Part shown: positions 16,411 through 25,905 of the stretch, piece after piece
Position numbering within the stretch: position 1 is the stretch's first letter
How the letters are laid out: each line of letters begins with the position of its first letter
DNA from: an uncultured Paracoccaceae bacterium
GTDB lineage: Bacteria > Pseudomonadota > Alphaproteobacteria > Rhodobacterales > Rhodobacteraceae
Assembly (NCBI GenBank): GCA_938049225.1
Contig: CALICM010000001.1
Location: 1 to 37,799, forward strand
Direction: 5' to 3'
Length of the DNA: 37,799 nt
Notes under the pieces: model-generated
Databases searched by the model: none
The model's input: the letters and a program-made list of their open reading frames with translations, nothing else
Told to the model about the DNA's origin: nothing
Translations under genes and position numbers: made by a program

Positions 16411-18273
16411 ATGCTAAAGATCGAAGACATCAGCTATGCCATCGCAGGCCGCCCTTTGCTTGAGGGCACGTCGGCCGTAATCCCTAACGGGCACAAAGTG
16501 GGCCTTGTGGGGCGTAACGGCACCGGCAAGACAACCCTGTTCCGACTGATCCGGGGCGAGTTGGCGCTGGACGGTGGTGCGATCAGCTTGCCGCGACGGG
16601 CGCGGATCGGGGGTGTCGCACAGGAGGTGCCATCAAGCGCGACCAGCCTGATCGACACCGTGCTGGCGGCAGATACCGAGCGCGCGGCGCTGTTGGCCGA
16701 GGCCGAGACAGCGCAGGACCCCGCGCGGATCGCCGAGGTGCAGACGCGTTTGGCTGACATCGCGGCGCATTCAGCCGAAGCGCGGGCTGGCGCCATTCTC
16801 AACGGGCTCGGGTTTGATGCGGCGGCACAGCAGCGCCCCTGCTCGGACTTCTCGGGCGGCTGGCGGATGCGTGTGGCACTGGCCGCCGTGTTGTTCTCGG
16901 CGCCCGATTTATTGCTGCTTGATGAGCCCACGAACTATTTGGATCTTGAGGGAACGCTGTGGTTAGAGGCTTATTTGGGCCGCTACCCGCATACGGTCAT
17001 CATCATTAGCCACGACCGACAGCTTTTGAATCGCTCGGTTGGCGCGATCCTGCATCTTGAGGATCGCAAGTTGAATTTCTACCAGGGCAACTACGACACA
17101 TTTGCCAAAACACGCCGGGCCAAGCTTGAGCAGCAAGCCGCGATCGCCAAGAAGCAACAGGCTGAGCGGGCGCATATGCAAAGCTTTGTGGACCGGTTTC
17201 GCTATAAGGCGTCGAAAGCGCGGCAAGCGCAATCGCGGCTGAAGGCGCTGGAACGGATGGATGTCGTCTCGGCCGTGGTCGAGACCAGCGTGGCCCAGTT
17301 TAACTTTCCACAGCCCGAAGAGCTGTCGCCGCCGATTGTACGCCTTGAGGGGGTCAGCGTGGGTTACGACGGACCGCCGGTGCTGCGCAAGCTGGACCTG
17401 CGGATCGACCAGGATGATCGGATTGCTCTGCTCGGCGCGAATGGTCAGGGAAAATCGACGCTGTCCAAGCTGGTGGCAGGTCGGCTGAAAGCGGCGGATG
17501 GGACCGTGCATACCTCGTCGAAGCTGCGGATCGGCTATTTTGCGCAGCATCAGGTGGACGAGTTGTTCGTGGACGAGACCCCCTTGCAGCATCTGACCCG
17601 ATTGCGGCCCGACGAGGGGCCCGGCAAACTGCGCGCGCGATTGGCGGCGGGCGGGATCGGGGCGGATATTGTCGAGACTGTCGTGGCCAAACTGTCGGGC
17701 GGTCAAAAGGCGCGTCTGTCGTTGATCCTGGCGACGCTGGACGCGCCGCATATGATCATCTTGGACGAGCCGACGAACCATTTGGACATCGAGAGCCGCG
17801 AAGCCTTGGTCGCCGCACTGACTGAATACGAAGGCGCGGTGATCCTGGTCAGCCACGACCCGCATTTGGTGGATCTGGTGGCGGACCGCCTGTGGTTGGT
17901 CAAAGACGGCACCGTGCAGCCTTGGACCGAGGATTTGGAGGCCTATCGCCGGATGCTGCTGGGCAAACCCCCACGCAAAGCCGAGAAAGAGAAACCGGCA
18001 AAGGTCAAGGCCAAGCCGAAGCCCCTGCCCCGCGCCGAGCGGCTTGAGTTGCGCGCCGAAGCGCGGCGCTGCGAAGAGCGAGTGCAAAAGCTTGAGCAGA
18101 TGCGCGAAACGCTGGACACTCGCCTGGCCGACCCCAGCCTGTATCAGAAACCGCGGATGGAGACCGAGCGGCTGCGTAAAAAACACGCCGAGGTCGCCGA
18201 AGCGCTGGACCGGGCCGAGGCGCTGTGGCTGCGCGCGATGGAAAAGCTGGACGCGGCGGGGGAAACCGCGTGA
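16411..18273 (+). CDS. ABC-F family ATPase, YheS-like
   Basis: This 620-residue protein has two ABC cassettes and no membrane segments. The first has Walker A GRNGTGKTT (near 34-42), signature FSGGWRMR (near 147) and Walker B LLLLDEPTNYLD. The linker is charged and rich in Lys/Gln (about 220-290). The second has GANGQGKST (near 343), LSGGQKARLSL (near 427) and LDEPTNHLD (near 450). The C-terminal tail (about 525-615) is Lys/Pro rich and then coiled coil. The layout and the FSGGWRMR and FVDRFRYKASKARQAQSR blocks match E. coli YheS, a ribosome-associated ABC-F ATPase thought to help stalled translation. It overlaps marC by four bases (GTGA). Confidence 0.9.
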   Translation: MLKIEDISYAIAGRPLLEGTSAVIPNGHKVGLVGRNGTGKTTLFRLIRGELALDGGAISLPRRARIGGVAQEVPSSATSLIDTVLAADTERAALLAEAETAQDPARIAEVQTRLADIAAHSAEARAGAILNGLGFDAAAQQRPCSDFSGGWRMRVALAAVLFSAPDLLLLDEPTNYLDLEGTLWLEAYLGRYPHTVIIISHDRQLLNRSVGAILHLEDRKLNFYQGNYDTFAKTRRAKLEQQAAIAKKQQAERAHMQSFVDRFRYKASKARQAQSRLKALERMDVVSAVVETSVAQFNFPQPEELSPPIVRLEGVSVGYDGPPVLRKLDLRIDQDDRIALLGANGQGKSTLSKLVAGRLKAADGTVHTSSKLRIGYFAQHQVDELFVDETPLQHLTRLRPDEGPGKLRARLAAGGIGADIVETVVAKLSGGQKARLSLILATLDAPHMIILDEPTNHLDIESREALVAALTEYEGAVILVSHDPHLVDLVADRLWLVKDGTVQPWTEDLEAYRRMLLGKPPRKAEKEKPAKVKAKPKPLPRAERLELRAEARRCEERVQKLEQMRETLDTRLADPSLYQKPRMETERLRKKHAEVAEALDRAEALWLRAMEKLDAAGETA

Positions 18274-18899
18274 GCGACGTCGCCCTCACCGTCTTTGTCA
18301 CCTTATTTGTCACCATCGATCCGGTCGGTCTGACACCGATCTTTGTGGCGCTGACCGGCGGTATGGGGCGCGCGGCGCGCAATCGTATCGCCCTGCGGGC
18401 CTGTCTGATCGCAATAGGCATTCTGGCGGTCTTTGGCCTGGCGGGCGAGGCGCTGTTGCAGGTTATCGGCATTGGCCTGCCCGCCTTCCGGATCGCAGGC
18501 GGTCTGTTGTTGTTCCTAATCGCCGTCGAGATGCTGTTCGAACGCCGCACCGAGCGGCGCGAGAAGGCCGCTGACGCCAGCGTGCCTGATCACGACCCAT
18601 CGGTTTTTCCCTTGGCCACCCCGTTTTTGGCCGGGCCGGGCGCGCTGGCTACGATGATCCTTTTGATGGGGGAACGCACCGGTGACTGGGTCGCACAAGG
18701 AATTATCCTGGCAACGATGGTGCTTGTGGTCATGACCGCCTATATATTGTTCCGACTGAGCGGCGGTTTGGAGCGTGTTTTGGGACCAGTTGGCATAAGT
18801 GTCGTGACCCGATTGTTGGGCATGCTTCTGGCAGCCCTGTCGGTTCAGTTTGTCCTCGACGGTCTTGCGGATGTCGGTGTGATCAGCGGGGCGTCTTGA
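18270..18899 (+). CDS. MarC family integral membrane protein
   Basis: This 209-residue, strongly hydrophobic protein has about six membrane helices. MarC/UPF0056 blocks are visible: TVFVTLFVTIDPVGLTPIFVALTGG at the start, GLPAFRIAGGLLLFLIAVEMLF in the middle, PLATPFLAGPGALATMILL, and VVTRLLGMLLAALSVQFVLDGL at the end. The GTG at 18270 sits within the ABC-F stop (GTGA), and a GGCGGGGG run precedes it. The biochemical role of the family is not known; the old link to multiple antibiotic resistance was not upheld. It is followed with no gap by the retropepsin gene (TGA then ATG). Confidence 0.88.
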   Translation: MSDVALTVFVTLFVTIDPVGLTPIFVALTGGMGRAARNRIALRACLIAIGILAVFGLAGEALLQVIGIGLPAFRIAGGLLLFLIAVEMLFERRTERREKAADASVPDHDPSVFPLATPFLAGPGALATMILLMGERTGDWVAQGIILATMVLVVMTAYILFRLSGGLERVLGPVGISVVTRLLGMLLAALSVQFVLDGLADVGVISGAS

Positions 18900-19502
18900 A
18901 TGACCGAAGATGAAATTGGGCGGCTGATCTATTTGGGTGTGATCCTGCTGGTATTGCTCGGCAGTTTTGCAGGGTTGGGGCGCATCAATATTGGTAAGAA
19001 CATCCAACAAGCGCTGATCTGGGTTGGGATCTTTGCAATGGTCATTATCGCTTATGGGCAGCGGGACGTGTTGCAACGCGAGCTTTTTCCCGAACAGGTA
19101 CAACTGCCGCAAATCTCGGGCGGGCCACAAGGGCAGGTCATTACCCTGCGACGCTCGATTGACGGGAGTTTTCGGACGCAGATTGAGGTGAACGGCACGC
19201 CGGTTCGGTTCCTGGTCGACACAGGGGCGACGGATGTCGTGCTCACCCAAGCGGATGCGCGGCGGATTGGGTTGAACCCCGACCGGCTCAACTATTCGCG
19301 CAGCGCGCTGACTGCCAACGGTAGGGTTGGCATTGCCCCGGTGCGGTTGGACGAGGTACGTTTCGCGGGAAGTGTGGATCGGAACGTAGGCGCTTCGGTC
19401 AACCAAGGTGAATTGGGGATTTCCCTGTTGGGGATGAGCTATCTGGGGCGGTTCAAAAGCATCGAAATCCGCGGCAATCAGATGATTTTGGTCAGGCGGT
19501 AG
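18900..19502 (+). CDS. Membrane-anchored retropepsin-like aspartic protease (TIGR02281 type)
   Basis: This 200-residue protein has two N-terminal membrane helices (about 9-26 and 36-52), a short linker, and then a single retropepsin-like domain. The catalytic motif is FLVDTGATDVVL with Asp107-Thr108-Gly109. The second family motif follows near residue 173 (GISLLGMSYLGRFKSIEIRG). Such one-motif proteins act as dimers, as in retroviral protease. The domain would probably face the periplasm. The ATG follows the marC stop directly (TGAATG), so it is part of the same transcript. Its 3' end overlaps holC by 11 bases in a convergent arrangement. The physiological substrate of this alphaproteobacterial family is not known. 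Confidence 0.87.
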   Translation: MTEDEIGRLIYLGVILLVLLGSFAGLGRINIGKNIQQALIWVGIFAMVIIAYGQRDVLQRELFPEQVQLPQISGGPQGQVITLRRSIDGSFRTQIEVNGTPVRFLVDTGATDVVLTQADARRIGLNPDRLNYSRSALTANGRVGIAPVRLDEVRFAGSVDRNVGASVNQGELGISLLGMSYLGRFKSIEIRGNQMILVRR

Positions 19503-19965
19503 CGCTGGGCGTCGCGGCTTTTTCGACCCATTTGCCCTCGACCTGCGCCCAGTATTTACCGGGCAACCCTGCGTCGCGCACCGTGATCCAATCCGCCCGT
19601 GCAGCCTCGAGGGCGTCTGGGGCATTTCCGTTGAACATCAAGCAAGTACGCTCAAAACTTGAGACCTCGACTGGATCGATGCGGGCGCCCTCAACCAACA
19701 TCAGAACAGTCGCCTGGGCGGGATTTTCAGCGTCCGTCGTCAGGTAAATCGGCTGCTGGTCGGCATGCCCCAGGGCGGCGGTGCCATGGGGCAGGAAGCT
19801 TGCGTCATCATAGCACCACAGCATGTCATCGACCGCCGCCAGTTGCGCGTCCGAGCCTGCCCGCACCACCACCCGCCAATCCCGTTGAAGCGCCCGTGAT
19901 AGGATATCGGGCAGGCTACGCTCCAAAGGGGTCGCGGTCAGGTGGTAGAACAGAACCTCGGCCAC
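19492..19965 (-). CDS. holC: DNA polymerase III subunit chi
   Basis: This 157-residue protein matches the HolC family: VLFYHLTATPLERSLPDILSRALQRDWRVVV at the N-terminus, LWCYDDASFLPHG in the middle, and YLTTDAENPAQATVLMLVEGA. Chi links the clamp loader to SSB. The start is GTG at 19965, six bases after the pepA stop, giving the family's usual N-terminus (AEVLFYHL). Location directly after pepA is a widespread arrangement in proteobacteria and supports the call. Confidence 0.93.
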   Translation of the reverse strand: MAEVLFYHLTATPLERSLPDILSRALQRDWRVVVRAGSDAQLAAVDDMLWCYDDASFLPHGTAALGHADQQPIYLTTDAENPAQATVLMLVEGARIDPVEVSSFERTCLMFNGNAPDALEAARADWITVRDAGLPGKYWAQVEGKWVEKAATPSATA

Positions 19966-19970
19966 CTGTG

Positions 19971-21443
19971 TCAGCCCTCGTAATGACCGGCTATCAGGCG
20001 GTCCAGGGCCCGCACGCCCCAACCGGTGGCGCCACGGGGGGCGAAGGTCGTCTCCTCTTTGACCGAGGCCACGCCAGCGATATCAAGGTGGATCCAAGGA
20101 ACATCTTCCTTGACGAAACGCTTCAGGAACTGTGCTGCGGTGATCGATCCAGCGGGGCGCCCACCGACGTTCGACATATCGGCGACATTGCTTTTGAGTT
20201 GTTTGTCATAGGCCGGGCCCATCGGCATGCGCCAGGCCCCTTCCCCTTCAGCGTCGGCCGCGTCCAGGAACCGCTGGCACAATGTGTCATCGTTCGAAAA
20301 GACGCCCGCGTTGTGATGGCCCAGACCAATGATGATCGCCCCGGTCAGCGTGGCAAGGTTGATCATACCGGTGGGTTTGAACCGCTCTTGCGCGTACCAC
20401 AGCACATCGGCCAGGACCAAACGGCCCTCGGCATCGGTATTGATCACCTCGATCGTATCGCCCTTCATCGAGGTGACCACATCGCCAGGGCGCTGCGCGG
20501 CGCCGTCTGGCATGTTTTCGACCAAGCCAACCAGGCCCACGACATTCGCCTTTGCCTTGCGTGCCGCCAAAGCATGCATCACCCCCGAGACGACACCAGC
20601 CCCGCCCATATCCATGGTCATGTCTTCCATCCCGCCGGCGGGCTTAAGGCTGATCCCGCCGGTATCAAAGACAACCCCTTTGCCGACCAAGGCAAAGGGC
20701 GCCTCGGTACCGCCGCCCTGCCATTCGACCACGACCAATTTGGTGGGGCTGCGCGAGCCCAGTCCAACGCCCACAAAGGCCCCCATGCCCAGTTTTGTCA
20801 GCGCGTCCTCCTCAAGCACCTCGACCTTGCAACCCAGTTGGGTCAGCGCCTTCAACTGCTCGGCGAAGTTTTCGGTGGTCAGGTAGTTCGCAGGCTCATT
20901 GGTCAGGTCTCGCGTGAAAAACACGCCTTCGGCAACCGCCTGGCGCGGGGCGAAGGCGGCTGCCATCGCGTCGGGCTTGGACACGGCACAGACGACGCCC
21001 GAGACCACCTTGGGCTTATCCGACGTGGTCCGCGCGGTGAAGGCATAGCCGCGCAGCGCGGCGCCATAGGCAATCTCGGCGGCATGCTTGTGGCCGCCAG
21101 CCTCGATCCGCAGCGGCGCGCCAGCTTTTGCCGCCTTAGCGCAGGCCGCACCGGCCTGGCGGGCGATATCAATGGCACCGGTTTTGGGGAGCTTGGCGAT
21201 CAGCAACCGCTCGGCGGTCATACCGGTTGGAAAGGACAGGCTGTGCACCGCACCCGCATCCATGCTTTCAAAGGCTTCACTGCCCACAAAGCGCACAACA
21301 GCCCCTTTGGTCAGGCGGTTCACCCGACCGGCCGCGCGATCCAACCCACCCTCGGGCGGGACCACGATGGCGAGGCTTCCCTCGGCCCCGGCCAAAGCCT
21401 CGATATCCGTTTCGACAAATGTGGTTTTGGGAAGGTCAGTCAT
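19971..21443 (-). CDS. pepA: Leucyl aminopeptidase (M17 family)
   Basis: This 490-residue enzyme removes N-terminal residues from peptides using two metal ions. The C-terminal catalytic domain starts near residue 170 (FTRDLTNEPANYLTTENFAEQL). It has VGKGVVFDTGGISLKP (metal-binding Asp and Lys), DMGGAGVV, and the M17 signature NTDAEGRLVLAD. The N-terminal macro-like domain is less conserved. The ATG at 21443 was chosen over an upstream one (21578) that would add 45 residues of unlike composition and run into lptF. It is divergent from lptF, with a 128-base gap between starts, and holC follows. Confidence 0.95.
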   Translation of the reverse strand: MTDLPKTTFVETDIEALAGAEGSLAIVVPPEGGLDRAAGRVNRLTKGAVVRFVGSEAFESMDAGAVHSLSFPTGMTAERLLIAKLPKTGAIDIARQAGAACAKAAKAGAPLRIEAGGHKHAAEIAYGAALRGYAFTARTTSDKPKVVSGVVCAVSKPDAMAAAFAPRQAVAEGVFFTRDLTNEPANYLTTENFAEQLKALTQLGCKVEVLEEDALTKLGMGAFVGVGLGSRSPTKLVVVEWQGGGTEAPFALVGKGVVFDTGGISLKPAGGMEDMTMDMGGAGVVSGVMHALAARKAKANVVGLVGLVENMPDGAAQRPGDVVTSMKGDTIEVINTDAEGRLVLADVLWYAQERFKPTGMINLATLTGAIIIGLGHHNAGVFSNDDTLCQRFLDAADAEGEGAWRMPMGPAYDKQLKSNVADMSNVGGRPAGSITAAQFLKRFVKEDVPWIHLDIAGVASVKEETTFAPRGATGWGVRALDRLIAGHYEG

Positions 21444-21571
21444 GGCTGCGCACGCTCCGAAATGTTGCCCCCCTTCTCTAGTGGCTTTCGCGGCGGTTGA
21501 CCAGCAAGCCGCTGGCCTGTCATTACAAGAGGTAGAGCCCCGGCGAACAGGGGTGGGGACCACCGAGCCGT

Positions 21572-22687
21572 ATGCCACAGTTGGACAGATATATCCTGCG
21601 ACAGACGATCACAGCGTTTCTGCTGTTCAGCTTCATTTTGGCCGGCGTCATCTGGCTGACCCAAGCGGTGCGGCTGATCGATACGGTGCTTTCGTCCGGC
21701 CAATCGCTGTGGCGGTTGATCGAATTTTCGATGCTCGTGCTGCCTCGTGTGCTCAGCATGGTCGTGCCTTTGGCGGGCTTTGCGGCCGTTATTTATACCA
21801 TCAACAAGCTCTATTCCGAGGCCGAGTTGGTGGTGATGATGATGTCGGGCCAATCCCCATTTTCCATCGCGCGTCCAGTGCTTTGGTTCGGTCTTTTGAT
21901 GTGTTTCACCACGCTGCTCATTACCAACTTCCTTGCCCCCATGGGGCAGTTGAGGCTTGAGAACTCGCGCAATGAAATCCGCTCGGAACTGGCGAATGCG
22001 CTGATCCGCGAGGGGCGTTTCCTGCATCCTGTGGACGGGCTGACGGTGTTTATTCGCGATGCCTCGGACACCGGGCAGATGGCGGGCTTGTTTCTGCATG
22101 ACGAGCGCGATCCCGAGCAACCGGTGACCTATACGGCCGAGCGTGCGCTGCTTTTGAGGGACGGTCCGATTGCGCGGTTGATCATGTCACGTGGCACCGC
22201 GCTGACCTATTCGACCACTGACACACTGCTCGCGCGGGTGCAATTCGAGGAATTCACCTATGATCTGTCGGATTTGGTCAGCACCGTTGACAGCGCGCCC
22301 GGCAAGTCGAGTACTTTGCAAACCTGGCAGCTGTTGGCGCCAGACGCGAAAGTCCAAGCGCTCGAGCGGTTCCGTCGCGGCGCGTTTCTGGCGGCGGGAC
22401 ATGAGCGGATTGTCTTTGGACTGCACGCCCTGCTGCTGCCCCTGCTTGCCTTGGGGGTGATGTTGACCGGGGGCTATCAGCGGCGTGGCTTCACGGTACG
22501 GATCGTGGCAGCCGTGATCGCGGGAACATTGCTGGTCGTGGCGGGGTTGTCGGTGAAATCATTGGTCGTTTCAGATCATTGGATGTGGCCGATCAGCTAT
22601 CTGCCAACCGCGCTTGCGGCGGTTTTAACCGTCTGCTTGCTGAGCCGCGCGACATCTGCCCGCAAACCGGCGGCGGTGGCGACATGA
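21572..22687 (+). CDS. lptF: LPS export ABC transporter permease LptF
   Basis: This 371-residue YjgP/YjgQ-family protein has three N-terminal membrane helices (about 10-32, 48-75, 98-118), a periplasmic beta-jellyroll domain (about 130-270) and three C-terminal helices. It opens with LDRYILRQTITAFLLFSFILAGVIWLTQAVRLID and has YSEAELVVMMMSGQSPFSIARP, which are typical of LptF. With LptG and the LptB ATPase (not in this window) it lifts LPS from the inner membrane. Its stop overlaps the lptG start (ATGA, 22684-22687), as expected for two proteins made in equal amounts. Confidence 0.95.
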   Translation: MPQLDRYILRQTITAFLLFSFILAGVIWLTQAVRLIDTVLSSGQSLWRLIEFSMLVLPRVLSMVVPLAGFAAVIYTINKLYSEAELVVMMMSGQSPFSIARPVLWFGLLMCFTTLLITNFLAPMGQLRLENSRNEIRSELANALIREGRFLHPVDGLTVFIRDASDTGQMAGLFLHDERDPEQPVTYTAERALLLRDGPIARLIMSRGTALTYSTTDTLLARVQFEEFTYDLSDLVSTVDSAPGKSSTLQTWQLLAPDAKVQALERFRRGAFLAAGHERIVFGLHALLLPLLALGVMLTGGYQRRGFTVRIVAAVIAGTLLVVAGLSVKSLVVSDHWMWPISYLPTALAAVLTVCLLSRATSARKPAAVAT

Positions 22688-23784
22688 CGCTGGCGCTCTA
22701 TATCACCCGGCGCTTCATTCGCAATGTGATCCTGGTGACATTGATCATCACCGGTCTTTCAGGGCTGCTCATCTCGGTCGAGACGATGCGGATCGCGGCC
22801 TCGCACGACGCGTCAATCGCGGCCGCCGGGATGTTGACGCTGTTCCAACTGCCCGAGGTGATGAACGAAACCTCGCCGCTGATCCTAACGCTGGGTGCGA
22901 TGGCGACGTTTTTAGGCCTGGCGCGCACTTCCGAGATGGTGATTGTCCGCGCCTCGGGCATCTCGGCCCTGCGGATCCTGATACTGCCAGTTATTACTGC
23001 CGCGCTTCTGGGGGTATTTGCCACCACGGTGTTCAACCCAATTGTCGCGGCATCGACCCAAAAATCGGACGAGTTCGAGGACAGCCTCTCGGCTCAAGCC
23101 CAGAACATCCTTTCCTTCGCGGGCGGCGCCTTGTGGTTACGCCAGGGGATGGAGACCGGTCAAACGGTCATTCAGGCCACACGCACGACCGAGCAGGGAT
23201 TGCAACTGTTCGGCGTGCGGTTGCACGAGTTTGATACGGACAATCAGCTCGTCAGTCGGATCGAGGCACGTACCGCCCGGCTGACGCCGGATGCCTGGTA
23301 TTTGCGGTATGTGCAGCGATGGGATTTGGATCTGGGCGACAGTGCGCCCCTGGGTCCGCCGGAAATTCTCGACGACCTGCGGCTGCCAACCAATCTGACG
23401 CCAGAACAGATCCAGGACAGTTTCTCAAACCCTGAAACTATTGCGATTTGGGCCCTGCCTGGCTTTATCCGCCAGCTTGAGCAAGCTGGTTTTTCAGCCA
23501 CACGGCACAAAGTGTTCTTCCACAGCGAATTGGCGCGGCCCGCCCTGTTCATTGCGATGGTACTGATCGGGGCTGGTTTCTCGCTGCGACATGTCCGTTT
23601 CGGCCAAACCGGTATCATGATCCTTCTGGCGATCATGGCAGGGTTTTTACTGTATTTCTTCAAGGACATCGCCGAAACTCTTGGGGGCAACGGCGATATC
23701 CCGATCTTGCTAGCCGCGTGGAGCCCGCCTGCCGCCGCCATCGGCCTGGCCCTTGGCCTTCTATTGCATTTGGAAGATGGCTGA
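22684..23784 (+). CDS. lptG: LPS export ABC transporter permease LptG
   Basis: This 366-residue partner of LptF has the same architecture: three helices, a periplasmic jellyroll (about 135-265) and three further helices. It begins MTLALYITRRFIRNVILVTL, and contains RTSEMVIVRASGISALRILI and RFGQTGIMILLAIMAGFLLYF. The ATG at 22684 lies in the lptF stop, and the stop shares one base with the lptD ATG (TGATG, 23782-23786). The call as LptG rather than a second LptF rests on gene order and on the N-terminal pattern. Confidence 0.94.
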   Translation: MTLALYITRRFIRNVILVTLIITGLSGLLISVETMRIAASHDASIAAAGMLTLFQLPEVMNETSPLILTLGAMATFLGLARTSEMVIVRASGISALRILILPVITAALLGVFATTVFNPIVAASTQKSDEFEDSLSAQAQNILSFAGGALWLRQGMETGQTVIQATRTTEQGLQLFGVRLHEFDTDNQLVSRIEARTARLTPDAWYLRYVQRWDLDLGDSAPLGPPEILDDLRLPTNLTPEQIQDSFSNPETIAIWALPGFIRQLEQAGFSATRHKVFFHSELARPALFIAMVLIGAGFSLRHVRFGQTGIMILLAIMAGFLLYFFKDIAETLGGNGDIPILLAAWSPPAAAIGLALGLLLHLEDG

Positions 23785-25901
23785 TGCGAGTTTTGCTTGG
23801 CCTTTGGGTGTTCCTTCTGGCAGCGCTGCCTGTCGCAGCACAGCAGGACGCACCCGTTGCGCTGTTTGCCGACAGCATCCGGTATGACACCGGCACGCGG
23901 ACCATCGTGGCTGAAGGCAATGTCGAAGCATTTTACCAAGAGGCACGGCTGAGCGCAGACCGGATCCGCTATAACACAGCCACCGAGCGCCTTCAGGCCC
24001 AGGGACAAATCCGCCTTGAGGGGCCAAGCGGTGTGGTCATCTTGGCGGATCTGGCAGAACTGTCCGCCGATTTCCGCGAAGGCTTGATCACCGGGGCGCG
24101 GCTGATCCTGGACCAACAATTTCAAGTGGCCGCAGTCGAGGCGGGGCGAACCCAAGGCAAGTTCAACACACTTTACAGAACCGTCGCCAGCAGTTGCAGC
24201 GTTTGCGAAGACGCCCCGAGACCGATCTGGCGGATCCGCGCGACCAATGTGACCCACGACGAGGAGGCACGACGGCTGTACTTCAGGAATGCGTGGGTCG
24301 ATATCTTTGGGATTCCGGTTCTTTATGTGCCCCGCCTGCGCGTGCCGGAACCGGGCGTGGAGCGCGCCGGGGGCTTTTTGGTGCCCTCCTTCGCCACCTC
24401 GGACGTTTTTGGATTCGCGGCGCGGGTCCCTTATTTCCAGCCTCTGGGGGATCACGCGGACATCACACTGACGCCCTTTGTCGCCACCAGCGGGGCGATT
24501 ATTGTCGAGAATGAGTACCGGCAGCGCTTCGCGGCGGGGGAGTTGCTGGCCGACGGCGCCATCGCACTGAACGACGGGCTTGATGCGCAAAAAATTCGCG
24601 GTTTTGGGACCCTGACCGGGAGTTTCGACCTGGGGGGCGACTATGTGCTGGACTTGGGGCTGGCGGGGGTCACGGACCGCAGTTTCCTGGGCCAGTTCGA
24701 CTTTTCCGATGAGGACCGCCTGACAAGCACGATCAGCGTCAACCGTACGGGCAATAACAGCTATCTGGACATTCGGGCCGAGGCCTATCAAACCCTGCGC
24801 GATGACGAAGACCAGGGTGCGATCCCCTTTGCGCTGCCGAATGTCAGCTATCGCAAACTATGGAACCGGGCCGGTGGAACCCTAGCGCTGGATGCGGGGC
24901 TGCTTACGTTGCTGCGGACAGATGGATTGGACGTGGTGCGGGGCGAGGCGGGCATGGATTGGACCGGAACGCGGACCATGGCCTATGGGGTCCAGGCGAC
25001 CGGTTTGGCGCGGTTCGATGGCCAGCTATACAGCGTCTATGATGATGCGGATTTCGGCGGCAATGTTTTGGTGCGCACAACGCCCACGGTTGGGGCCGAG
25101 TTGCGCTGGCCCTGGGCCAGGGTCACACGCAACGCGACACATGTCATCCAGCCGATCACGCAAGTGTTGTATTCCGATATTCTGGGCGACGAAGAGGTCC
25201 CGAACGAGGACAGCCTGCTGCCCGAATTTGACGAAAACAACCTTTTCTCGCTCAGCCGCTTCCCCGGCAGCGATGCGCAAGAGACCGGGTTTCGCCTGAA
25301 CACGGGTGTCAGTTACACGCGCTACGATCCTTCGGGCTGGAATTTAAGCGGGACATTGGGACGGGTGTTTCGGACAACACCGGTGCCGGATTTCTCGGTC
25401 GGGTCAGGGTTGAGCGGCGAGTCCTCGGATTATGTGGTGGCGACTACCTTGGGGCTGGCCGACCGATTCACGGCCACAGGTCGCGGCTTGTTCGATAGTG
25501 ATCTTGAATTCACCCGGGCAGAATATGAAATGCTGTACACGGCGGAAGGGTTCGACTTCGGCACAAGTTATACTTTCCTGAGCGAGGACGACTCGAACCC
25601 CGATCTGGGTCTGATCCCCGAGCGGCAGGAAGTCGCCCTGAATTCGCGCTATCGGATCACGCCCCATTGGGAGCTGACGGGCGAATGGCGGTATGACATT
25701 GCCGAATCCGAGAGTATTTTTGTGGGCGGCGGCATCACTTTCGGCAATGAATGCATCGTCGCCGCCCTTTCCCTGGGACGGGTTTTGACGGATGTGAACA
25801 GTGTGCCACCGCGCACAAAAGTGTCTTTCGAGGTTTCGCTCACTGGGATCGGCGCTGATAAAAGCGAGGGCTGGCCGGGCGGCGTGTGTCGGGGTATCTG
25901 A
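23784..25901 (+). CDS. lptD: LPS-assembly outer-membrane protein LptD
   Basis: This 705-residue protein begins with a signal peptide (MRVLLGLWVFLLAALPVAAQQ, cleavage near 20). A periplasmic OstA-like jellyroll (about 25-140; FADSIRYDTGTRTIVAEGNVEAFYQ) is followed by a beta-barrel domain to the C-terminus (LptD_C). Candidate disulfide cysteines are visible in SSCSVCED (near 134-137), in GNEC (near 658) and in GGVCRGI at the end. LptD inserts LPS in the outer leaflet together with LptE. It overlaps lptG by one base and precedes surA, the chaperone needed for its assembly, by four bases. Confidence 0.94.
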   Translation: MRVLLGLWVFLLAALPVAAQQDAPVALFADSIRYDTGTRTIVAEGNVEAFYQEARLSADRIRYNTATERLQAQGQIRLEGPSGVVILADLAELSADFREGLITGARLILDQQFQVAAVEAGRTQGKFNTLYRTVASSCSVCEDAPRPIWRIRATNVTHDEEARRLYFRNAWVDIFGIPVLYVPRLRVPEPGVERAGGFLVPSFATSDVFGFAARVPYFQPLGDHADITLTPFVATSGAIIVENEYRQRFAAGELLADGAIALNDGLDAQKIRGFGTLTGSFDLGGDYVLDLGLAGVTDRSFLGQFDFSDEDRLTSTISVNRTGNNSYLDIRAEAYQTLRDDEDQGAIPFALPNVSYRKLWNRAGGTLALDAGLLTLLRTDGLDVVRGEAGMDWTGTRTMAYGVQATGLARFDGQLYSVYDDADFGGNVLVRTTPTVGAELRWPWARVTRNATHVIQPITQVLYSDILGDEEVPNEDSLLPEFDENNLFSLSRFPGSDAQETGFRLNTGVSYTRYDPSGWNLSGTLGRVFRTTPVPDFSVGSGLSGESSDYVVATTLGLADRFTATGRGLFDSDLEFTRAEYEMLYTAEGFDFGTSYTFLSEDDSNPDLGLIPERQEVALNSRYRITPHWELTGEWRYDIAESESIFVGGGITFGNECIVAALSLGRVLTDVNSVPPRTKVSFEVSLTGIGADKSEGWPGGVCRGI

Positions 25902-25905
25902 GGTC

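Noticed and set aside
16963-18186. 407-codon minus-strand open frame across the ABC-F gene
   Set aside because: It lies opposite two clear ABC cassettes; the composition (His, Gln, Arg rich) is typical of an antisense shadow.
19659-21500. 613-codon plus-strand open frame opposite pepA and holC
   Set aside because: pepA carries the M17 signature and holC the chi pattern on the other strand; this frame shows no recognisable fold and ends inside the pepA/lptF gap.
23244-24791. 515-codon minus-strand open frame opposite lptG and lptD
   Set aside because: It spans the junction of two genuine overlapping genes and has shadow composition.
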